Part shown: piece after piece, positions 39,973-46,702 of the stretch
Numbering within the stretch: position 1 is the first letter of the stretch
How the letters are laid out: each line of letters opens with the position of its first letter
Assembly: GCA_020848075.1 (NCBI GenBank)
Contig: JADLAV010000087.1
Location: 38,434-102,433 of the forward strand
Direction of reading: 5' to 3'
DNA length: 64,000 nt
Origin: Burkholderiales bacterium
GTDB lineage: Bacteria; Pseudomonadota; Gammaproteobacteria; Burkholderiales; SG8-39
The notes under the pieces: model-generated
The model's input: the letters and a program-made list of their open reading frames with translations, nothing else
The model's database searches: none
Told to the model about the DNA's origin: nothing
Made by a program: the position numbers and the translations under genes

Positions 39973-42615
39973 ATGAGCACTCGAAATCTCGACTACCTCT
40001 TCCGCCCCAGGGCAGTCGCGGTGATCGGCGCCTCGAACGAGCCGCGCACGATCGGAGCGGTCGTGATGCGAAACCTCCTCGACGGAGGCTTCTCCGGCCC
40101 GATCATGCCGGTCACCACCGAGTACGACACGGTCGCCGGCGTGCTCGCTTGCCGGGAAGTGTCCCAGCTCCAGGTCACACCGGATCTCGCCGTGATCTGC
40201 GCGCCCGCCGAGACGATCGTGCACACCGTCTCGGACCTCGCCGCGCGCGGCACCCGGGGCGTGATTCTCCTCACTGCCGGGCTCGGGACGGTCGCGCACG
40301 AGGGCGGGCGCAGCGTGCTGCAGGCAGCGCTCGGGGAGGCGCGGCGGCACCTCGTTCGGATTCTGGGGCCCGAGGGAATCGGGCTCGCGGTTCCCGCGCT
40401 GGGTCTCAACGCGAGCCTCGCGCCCACCAAGCCGCGACCGGGCCGCCTCGCCCTGATCTCTCAATCCGGCACGGTTGCAGCGGGGCTGCTCGACTGGGGG
40501 ACCGCCAATGGCATCGGCTTCTCGCACGTCGTCTCGCTGGGCGAGAGCGCCGACGTCGACGTCGCCGACGTGCTCGATTACCTCGGGAGCGATCCGGACA
40601 CCCGTGGCGTGCTGCTCTACCTCGAGTCGATCGCGGCGGCGCGCAAGTTCATGTCGGCCGCGCGGGCGGCCGCGCGCAACAAACCGGTCATCGTTCTCAA
40701 GCCGACGCGAGATCGAGGCGAGCGTTCGCCGGAGCTCATCCCGCCGAGCACGCACGTCACGGTCGACGAGGTCTTCGACGCCACCGTGCGCCGCGCCGGG
40801 ATGCTTCGGGTCCGCTCGCTCCTGGAGCTCTTCGGGGCGGCCGAAGCGCTCGCCCGGATTGGGCCGCTTCGAGGCGAGCAGATCGCCGTCCTCACGAACG
40901 GCAAGGCCCTCGGAGCGCTCGCCGCCGCGGCGCTCGCCGCGGGGGACGGGCGCGCCGCGCCGGATGCCGTCGAGCTTCCGGGGAACGCCACGGCCGAAGA
41001 GCACGCGCGGGCGCTCGAGGCGCTGCTCGCCGATGCCCGGATCGATGCGGTGCTGCTCGCGCACGCGCCGTCCGCCCTCGTCTCGAGCGAAGAGATCGCG
41101 CGGGGCTGCGCTCCGATCGCGGCGGCGGCGGGGCGGCCCGTGCTGTCGTGCTGGCTCGGCGGCGGCGCCGTGGAGGGCGCGCGCCGCGTCATGTCGGAGG
41201 CCGGCCTGCCGACGTATCCGACGCCGGAGCAGGCAGCCCGTGCGCTCTCCCACCTCGTCGAGTACCGGCGTAACCAGGAGGCCCTGCGACAGACGCCGCC
41301 TTCGTTGCCGGAGGACTTCGCGCCCGATGTCGCGTCCGCGCGCCGGATCGTTGAGACGGCGCTCGCGGAGGCGCGCGACGCACTGACCGAGTTCGAGGCG
41401 AAATCCCTTCTCGTTGCCTACCAGATTCCGGTCGTGGAGACCTATTTCGCCGCCTCCGCCGCCGACGCCGTCCGGATCGCCGACCAGCTCGGCTACGCGG
41501 TGGCGCTGAAGGTCGTCTCGCCGGACATCGAGCGCCGCTCCGAGGTCGCGGGCGTGATGGTGAACCTCGAGGATGCGGAGGAAGTACGCCTCGCCGCACG
41601 TGACATCGCGCAGCGGCTCGAGACCTACCGCCCCGGCGCGCGGCTCGCGGGCTACTCGGTGCAGAGGATGATCCGGCGTCGGGGGACGGACAGCCCTCGC
41701 GCCGGCGCGATCGAGCTCGTCCTCGGCGTCGCGGCCGACGCCGCCTTCGGTCCGGTCATCTACTTCGGGCATGGAGGCGCTGCGGCCGCCGCGATCCGCG
41801 ACCGGGCGATCGCGCTGCCGCCGCTCAACATGGCCCTCGCCGCGGACCTCGTATCACGCACCCGCGCGTCGCAACTGCTCGCCGGACAAGCCGGCGAGCG
41901 GCCGCGTGCCGATACCCATGCCGTCTTCGCGACGCTGGTCAAGCTGTCGCAGCTCGTGGCCGACATTCCGGAGGTGCTGGAGCTCGCGGTGGATCCGCTC
42001 TTCGCGGATGATAAGGGCGTGCTTGCGATGGAGGTGCGGGTGCGGCTGCGGGCAGCGGCGACCCGGGGAGCGGCCCATCTCGCGATTCGACCCTACCCGA
42101 AAGCACTCGAGGAGTGGGTCGAGCTCGCCGGCCGGCGCCTGCTGCTGCGGCCGATCCGTGGGGAGGACAGCGCGGAGCACGACGCATTCATCGGCGGGGT
42201 CGACCCGGGGGATCTGCGCCTGCGGTTCGGCAGGGAAGTGCGCCAACTCCCGCGGTCGGAGCTCGCCCGCCTGACCCAGATCGATTACGAGCGGGAGATG
42301 GCCTTCATCGCCACGGTCGCACGCGCCGAGGGAGGATCCGAGACGGTGGGCGAGGTCCGGATGAGCGCGGAGCCCGACGGCATACGAGCGGAGTTCGCGA
42401 TCGTCGTTCGTTCCGATTTCCAGGGGAAAGGCCTCGGGCGCGCGCTCATGGAGAAGATGTTCCGCTACTGCCGCGAGCGCGGCGTGGAGCTGCTGTACGG
42501 ACTGGTGGACGCGTCGAACGCCCGGATGCTCGGCCTCGCGCGGCGTCTTGGGTTCGAGATCGAGCGATCTTCGGATGGCCGCACGGCGGTCATCTCACTC
42601 GACATGCAAAGATGA
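39973..42615 (+). CDS. Fused acyl/acetate-CoA ligase (NDP-forming) with GNAT domain
   Basis: Protein of 880 residues. A CoA-binding Rossmann domain (1-140, RPRAVAVIGASNEPRTIGAVV), succinyl-CoA-synthetase-like domains (about 150-450), an ATP-grasp domain (about 470-690, YAVALKVVSPDIERRSEVAGVMVNL) and a C-terminal acetyltransferase domain (about 715-880, FQGKGLGRALMEKMFRYCRERGVELLYGLVDASN). This is the layout of PatZ/Pat protein acetyltransferases, which regulate acetyl-CoA synthetase by lysine acetylation. Whether the ligase half is active cannot be told; in Pat proteins it is not. Confidence 0.9.
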   Translation: MSTRNLDYLFRPRAVAVIGASNEPRTIGAVVMRNLLDGGFSGPIMPVTTEYDTVAGVLACREVSQLQVTPDLAVICAPAETIVHTVSDLAARGTRGVILLTAGLGTVAHEGGRSVLQAALGEARRHLVRILGPEGIGLAVPALGLNASLAPTKPRPGRLALISQSGTVAAGLLDWGTANGIGFSHVVSLGESADVDVADVLDYLGSDPDTRGVLLYLESIAAARKFMSAARAAARNKPVIVLKPTRDRGERSPELIPPSTHVTVDEVFDATVRRAGMLRVRSLLELFGAAEALARIGPLRGEQIAVLTNGKALGALAAAALAAGDGRAAPDAVELPGNATAEEHARALEALLADARIDAVLLAHAPSALVSSEEIARGCAPIAAAAGRPVLSCWLGGGAVEGARRVMSEAGLPTYPTPEQAARALSHLVEYRRNQEALRQTPPSLPEDFAPDVASARRIVETALAEARDALTEFEAKSLLVAYQIPVVETYFAASAADAVRIADQLGYAVALKVVSPDIERRSEVAGVMVNLEDAEEVRLAARDIAQRLETYRPGARLAGYSVQRMIRRRGTDSPRAGAIELVLGVAADAAFGPVIYFGHGGAAAAAIRDRAIALPPLNMALAADLVSRTRASQLLAGQAGERPRADTHAVFATLVKLSQLVADIPEVLELAVDPLFADDKGVLAMEVRVRLRAAATRGAAHLAIRPYPKALEEWVELAGRRLLLRPIRGEDSAEHDAFIGGVDPGDLRLRFGREVRQLPRSELARLTQIDYEREMAFIATVARAEGGSETVGEVRMSAEPDGIRAEFAIVVRSDFQGKGLGRALMEKMFRYCRERGVELLYGLVDASNARMLGLARRLGFEIERSSDGRTAVISLDMQR

Positions 42616-42633
42616 CCCGCGCCTCCGCGGGTC
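42614..42633 (+). terminator. Hairpin at the stop codon of the ligase/GNAT gene
   Basis: Perfect 8-bp arms GACCCGCG and CGCGGGTC with loop CCTC begin inside the TGA stop codon. No U-run follows. Confidence 0.4.
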
Positions 42634-42709
42634 GAGCCATTCCAACGTGCCCGGACGAGGGCAGGCGCGGGATCGATGTCGATCGAGTCGCATCTCGGCG
42701 CGGCCGGAG

Positions 42710-42723
42710 TTGACCGATGTCAA
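42710..42723 (+). promoter_or_regulatory. FNR/Anr-like box in front of the CBS gene
   Basis: TTGACCGATGTCAA is a perfect TTGAC-N4-GTCAA site. Its centre (42716.5) lies 41-42 bp before a start site expected from a -10-like CACTAT at 42745-42750, the class II activator position of FNR-type proteins. The CBS gene begins 85 bp downstream. Confidence 0.5.
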
Positions 42724-42807
42724 TGACGGGTTTCACCGGGACGGCACTATCTTCATGAGCGAGCGTGCTGCGTTCGCTCGATCCAACGAGGCGACAGGGA
42801 ACCCCAT

Positions 42808-43299
42808 ATGCGGCTGGACGAGTTCATGAGTGTGCGGGTCGTCACGATCGGGCCCGAGGAAGCGGCCAGTGCCGCCTGGCTGCTGATGCAGCGCGAGCGC
42901 ATCCGGCATCTGGTCGTGGCCGACCGGTCTCGCCCGGTCGGCGTGCTCTCGGAGCGCGACCTCGGCGGGCGCGGCGGCGCCGATCTGCGCCGAGGCCGGG
43001 TGGTGCGCGAGCTCATGACGCCGCGCGTGGCGACCGCGAGTCCGGGCATGACGCTGCGCCAGGCGGCGAACCTCATGCGGGGGCGGCTGATCGGCTGCCT
43101 TCCGGTCGTGGACGGCGGCCGCGTGGTCGGCATCGTCACGGCGACCGACGTGCTGAACGAGCTCGGCCGCGGGTCGAGCCGCCCGGAGGTCAGGGCGAAA
43201 CGCCGTGGCATGCGCTCACCGCCGCCGAGCGCGCGCAAAGCGGCCAAGCGCGCCGGCGAGCGGGCCACACGCAGGAAGCGGGCGCCGAAGCGCGGATAG
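42808..43299 (+). CDS. CBS-domain-pair protein with basic tail
   Basis: Protein of 163 residues with two CBS motifs: FMSVRVVTIGPEEAASAAWLLMQRERIRHLVVAD (about 6-40) and LMTPRVATASPGMTLRQAANLMRGRLIGCLPVVDGGRVVGIVTATDVL (about 69-116). CBS pairs bind adenine nucleotides and sense energy status. After residue 125 the chain turns into a Lys/Arg/Ala-rich tail (KRRGMRSPPPSARKAAKRAGERA) that resembles histone-H1-like tails and may bind nucleic acid. It probably belongs to the oxygen-limited stress response through the upstream box. Confidence 0.82.
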   Translation: MRLDEFMSVRVVTIGPEEAASAAWLLMQRERIRHLVVADRSRPVGVLSERDLGGRGGADLRRGRVVRELMTPRVATASPGMTLRQAANLMRGRLIGCLPVVDGGRVVGIVTATDVLNELGRGSSRPEVRAKRRGMRSPPPSARKAAKRAGERATRRKRAPKRG

Positions 43300-43425
43300 A
43301 CCGTTACGAAAGAGAGAGCCAAGGGCGGAAGCGAGGCGGGCGAGATTCGCGCGCCGGCGTGACTCACCGGTCGCATCACGCCCGTCCCAACCCGAGCGGC
43401 CGCACTCCATGAGAGCTTGGACACG

Positions 43426-43821
43426 ATGAACGATCTGACCAAAGAGCAACAGGAATACCTGGCGGAGTGGATTCGAGCGCGCAAGGTCCGCCTGCTCGAA
43501 GAGATCCGCGCTGTTCTCGCGCGCTCGGGGAAAGAGCGCTACGCCGATCTCGTGGGCGAGGTGGGCGACACCGGCGATGAGGCGGTCGGGAGCGTGCTAC
43601 GCGACGTCACCGAAGCCGAGATCATCCGCGACGTGGGCGAGGTGCGCGACATCGTTGCGGCAGAGCAGCGGCTATCGGCCGGACGCTACGGCGTGTGCAC
43701 CGACTGCGGGGCCGCGATCGACTACAAGCGGCTGGAAGCTTACCCCACGGCCAAGCGCTGCATCACCTGTCAGCAGCGCCGCGAGAAAACGCGCGCGCCT
43801 TCGCAATACACCAAGCGCTAA
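43426..43821 (+). CDS. DksA/TraR-type zinc-finger protein
   Basis: Protein of 131 residues from ATG 43426; an upstream ATG adds three residues. The coiled-coil part (EIRAVLARSGKERYADLVGEVGDTGDEA) is followed by a four-cysteine finger CTDCGAAIDYKRLEAYP...CITC, the DksA layout. DksA-type proteins enter the RNA polymerase secondary channel and shift transcription under stress. It has the Asp residues DTGDEA at the coiled-coil tip. Located with CBS and Rnk genes in a stress-type cluster. Confidence 0.85.
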   Translation: MNDLTKEQQEYLAEWIRARKVRLLEEIRAVLARSGKERYADLVGEVGDTGDEAVGSVLRDVTEAEIIRDVGEVRDIVAAEQRLSAGRYGVCTDCGAAIDYKRLEAYPTAKRCITCQQRREKTRAPSQYTKR

Positions 43822-43901
43822 CGCTGCAACCGCTGGGCGTCTCGGTGGCGCGGCCACCCGCGCTCTGCCGCACGACGCGCTGCGCCGACCGGCTCGCCCG
43901 G

Positions 43902-44840
43902 TCAGGCCCGGGCCTTCACCCTCGCGCGCCCGCCTTCCGGCCGATCCCAGTACGGTTCCGGACCGAAGCGCGCGCGCACGAAGTCGATGAAGGCGCGGAT
44001 CTTCGGGGGGAGGTGGATGCTCGGCAGGTGGACCGCGTAGATGTGGCGCTCGAGGGGCATGTAGTCCGAGAGCACTGCCTGCAGCCTGCCCGACTGCAGT
44101 TCCCTGCCGATGATGAAGGTCGGCAGCAGCGCCACGCCGAGCCCGCCGAGCACTGCCTGCGACAGCGCCTCGTCGTCGTTGATGCGGAGGTCGCCGGAGA
44201 TCGGAACCGAGATGTCGCCCTGCGGCCCGGTGAAGCGCCACTCGCCCTGGGTGCCGAAATACGTGTAGTGCAGGCAGTTGTGGCGCCTGAGGTCCTGCGG
44301 CGTCCTTGGCACGCCGCGCCGCTTGAAGTACTCGGGGGTCGCGCACGCCACCCTGCGCACCGGCGCGAGCTTGCGCGCGACCAGGTTGAGATCGGGCTCG
44401 CGCACGATGCGGATTGCGACGTCGTAGCCTTCCTCGACCAGATCGACCAGGCGGTCGGTGATCGTCATGTCGATCGAGAGGTCCGGATGGCGCGCGAGGA
44501 ACTCCGGCAGCGCCGGCGCTACGTGCAGCGTTCCGAACGCGACCGGGGCGGTGAGCTTCAGCACGCCGCGCGGCTCCGAGTGAAGCTGGCTCACGACCTC
44601 GACGGCTCGTTCGGCCTCTTCGGCGATGCGGCTGCAGTGCTCGTAGAACGCCGCACCCACCTCGGTCAGGCTGAGCCCCCGGGTGCTGCGGTTGAGCAGC
44701 CGGGCCTGGAGCGAGCGCTCGAGCTTGGCGATGGCCTTGCTCACGCGCGACTTGGATGCGCCCATCCGCTGGGCGGCCTTCGAGAAGCTTTTCGCCTCGA
44801 CGACGCGGGCGAAGGTCACCATGTCGTTCAGATCGTGCAT
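43902..44840 (-). CDS. LysR-family transcription regulator
   Basis: Regulator of 312 residues with a complete HTH (MVTFARVVEAKSFSKAAQRMGASKSRVSKAIAKLE) and a full-length effector domain. It resembles the subgroup acting on aromatic or quinone responses (ASKSRVSKAIAKLERSLQARLLNRSTRGLSLTEVG). It is divergent from the Rnk gene across about 290 bp, and transcribed towards the DksA gene. Target and inducer are unknown. Confidence 0.9.
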   Translation of the reverse strand: MHDLNDMVTFARVVEAKSFSKAAQRMGASKSRVSKAIAKLERSLQARLLNRSTRGLSLTEVGAAFYEHCSRIAEEAERAVEVVSQLHSEPRGVLKLTAPVAFGTLHVAPALPEFLARHPDLSIDMTITDRLVDLVEEGYDVAIRIVREPDLNLVARKLAPVRRVACATPEYFKRRGVPRTPQDLRRHNCLHYTYFGTQGEWRFTGPQGDISVPISGDLRINDDEALSQAVLGGLGVALLPTFIIGRELQSGRLQAVLSDYMPLERHIYAVHLPSIHLPPKIRAFIDFVRARFGPEPYWDRPEGGRARVKARA

Positions 44841-45127
44841 CGTGTGGCCCTCTCGCCGTGTCCGCGCGGGAAACGCTGTGGTTCGGTTGCGCCGACTTCT
44901 CCGCCCGGACGGGGATGCCTATCATCCCTTCGGGTCGGCGGCACTCTCGCGGGTGATGTGCTGGTCGCGTTCCGCGGTTGCGGATGAGCCGATTATCACG
45001 GAATCGGCGCCCTTGGGGCGAGCGCGATCCGAAACCGCGCTGATGCCCGAAGTAGCGGCCGTCGCGAAGACATCGCGCCGGCGGTTTTCTTTGACTTGGT
45101 CGTTCGTTTGGATGTTTGGAAATGGAC

Positions 45128-45556
45128 ATGAGCAGCACATCCGATATCTTGATCTCCGCGCAGGACGCGGAGCGGCTGGCATTGATGCTCGGCGAGTGGC
45201 CGCGACGCCATCGCGGGGAGGAAGAGGCGGCGCAAGCGCTCGCGGACACGCTCGAGGGCGCGCGCGTGGTCGCTTCCGATCAGGTCCCCGAGGGCATAGT
45301 GACGATGGACTCGACCGTGACCTATGTCGCGGTGCCGGACAACCGGCGCAGCACTGTGCAGATCGTGTATCCGGCGCAGGCCAACGCCGGCGCAGGGCGC
45401 GTGTCAGTGCTCTCGCCGATCGCGCGGGCCCTGCTCGGACGGCAGGTGCAAAGCGTGATCGACATCGTGCTGCCGACCGGCCGGCCCTTTGCCCTGCGCA
45501 TCGTCGACGTCTTGAGGCGGAGCGTGAAGGATGAAGAAGTTCTCGCTCTCCCCTGA
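45128..45556 (+). CDS. Rnk-family protein (GreA/GreB C-terminal domain), first copy
   Basis: Protein of 142 residues of the Rnk (nucleoside diphosphate kinase regulator) family. I chose ATG 45128, with TGGA 7 bases upstream; ATG 45122 and TTG 45116 are alternatives. The C-terminal GreA/GreB-like beta domain is clear: VTMDSTVTYVAVPD, VQIVYPAQANAGAGRVSVLSPIARALLGRQVQSVIDIVLPTG. Rnk lacks the full Gre coiled-coil but can bind RNA polymerase. The 3' end overlaps the next gene by 26 bp. Confidence 0.85.
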   Translation: MSSTSDILISAQDAERLALMLGEWPRRHRGEEEAAQALADTLEGARVVASDQVPEGIVTMDSTVTYVAVPDNRRSTVQIVYPAQANAGAGRVSVLSPIARALLGRQVQSVIDIVLPTGRPFALRIVDVLRRSVKDEEVLALP

Positions 45557-46121
45557 GGCGCCGCGTCCGGAGGCCGCGGGCGACGCCGGGCCGACCTATC
45601 CGGACTATCCCGTGCAACAGCTGATCCGCGGCCGCCAGCACGCCTTTCAGCTCGCGTTCGCCCGCGAGGCGATGGCGCGCCTGGGAGACGCTGCGCAGGC
45701 GCTGATCTACGAGCCCTCATACAAGGGTCTGCGCATCCTGGGGCGCAACGAGCCCGTGCTCATGGGACCGGCAGACGCGATTCGAGCGCAGTACGGCGCC
45801 GCCGCGGAGATCGAGCCGGTGCGGGTGCGGTATCAATGGGGACCGGTCGTTCGTGAGCCGGTGATGTCGGTGATCGTGCGCGCCCCCGCGCGCTTCGCCA
45901 TCGCGGTGCGAGAAGATTTGCTTCGCCGCGGCGCGGAGAGCGTGGACGTGGCGAGCCATGCCGCGGAGTTCACGGCGCAAGCGCGGGCGACGCAGGCAGA
46001 GTTGCTGGGGTACGCCCCGTGGCTTCGCGACTTGACCGGCGGAGAAGCGGAGCTCGACATCGGGCTCAGCCACTACGCGTCGCTGCACCAGGATCCCGGC
46101 CCTGGCCCTGAAGCCGCGTGA
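45531..46121 (+). CDS. Stand-alone protein with EF-G domain V-like C-terminus
   Basis: Protein of 196 residues. From about residue 108 it resembles domain V of elongation factor G: REPVMSVIVRAP, then LLGYAPWLRDLTGGEAELDIGLSHYA, where EF-G has EPIM...V.P and MFGYATDLRS.TQGRA......YA. There is no GTPase domain, and residues 1-105 (GRQHAFQLAFAREAMARLG) match nothing I know. It may mimic EF-G at the ribosome, for instance as an inhibitor or hibernation-like factor; that is speculation. The start overlaps the Rnk gene by 26 bp and a second Rnk gene follows, so transcription and translation factors are grouped. Confidence 0.6.
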   Translation: MKKFSLSPEAPRPEAAGDAGPTYPDYPVQQLIRGRQHAFQLAFAREAMARLGDAAQALIYEPSYKGLRILGRNEPVLMGPADAIRAQYGAAAEIEPVRVRYQWGPVVREPVMSVIVRAPARFAIAVREDLLRRGAESVDVASHAAEFTAQARATQAELLGYAPWLRDLTGGEAELDIGLSHYASLHQDPGPGPEAA

Positions 46122-46292
46122 TGCGGCGCGTGCGCGACGGCGATGAGTGCCCCTCGCTCGGGGAGAGTCGTCAACGAGGTGGCTCGATTATCTATATGAG
46201 GAACCTGGCCGGCCCGCAGGCCCGAGCGGGATGCACCTTAGCCGGTGCGGTCTCGCTCGTGCCGCGGCCGGCCTGCTGATGAGAGGTGTTAC

Positions 46293-46685
46293 ATGACATT
46301 GGATCTGCTGATCATAACCGAGGGCGATCTCGCGCTGCTCCGCAAGTTGCCGCCGCACGACGAGCTGCAGACCGAGCTGGATCGCGCGATCGTGGTCTCG
46401 TCGGAGGCGGTTCCGGCGGACGTCGTCACGATGAACTCGCGCGTGCACTACGTCGACGAGACGACCGGCGAGCGCCGGCTGGTGAAGATCGTGTATCCCG
46501 CGGAAGCCGACGCGGCCGAGGGCAAGGTATCGGTGCTCGCACCGGTGGGCGCGGCGTTGCTCGGCCTGTCGATCGGGCAGGCGATCGAGTGGGTCTTCCC
46601 GGACGGGACCCGGCGGCGCCTGCGCGTGGAGGATGTGGACGATCAGCCCGAGTCGGCCGGGCGGCCCGTCGCGCTCGAACCCTGA
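46293..46685 (+). CDS. Rnk-family protein, second copy
   Basis: Protein of 130 residues from ATG 46293, preceded by GAGAGGTG. It is a second Rnk-type protein: an N-terminal helical hairpin (LIITEGDLALLRKLPPHDELQTELDRA) and the GreA/GreB C-terminal domain (VTMNSRVHYVDETTGERRLVKIVYPAEADAAEGKVSVLAPVGAALLGL). It is about 35% identical by eye to the copy at 45,128. In a convergent position to mgtA with a 17-bp gap. Confidence 0.88.
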   Translation: MTLDLLIITEGDLALLRKLPPHDELQTELDRAIVVSSEAVPADVVTMNSRVHYVDETTGERRLVKIVYPAEADAAEGKVSVLAPVGAALLGLSIGQAIEWVFPDGTRRRLRVEDVDDQPESAGRPVALEP

Positions 46686-46702
46686 CGCAGCGTGCGCGCC
46701 GC

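Noticed and set aside
39862..41772. A 636-codon frame antisense to the ligase/GNAT gene
   Set aside because: Shadow of an unmistakable multi-domain protein on the plus strand.
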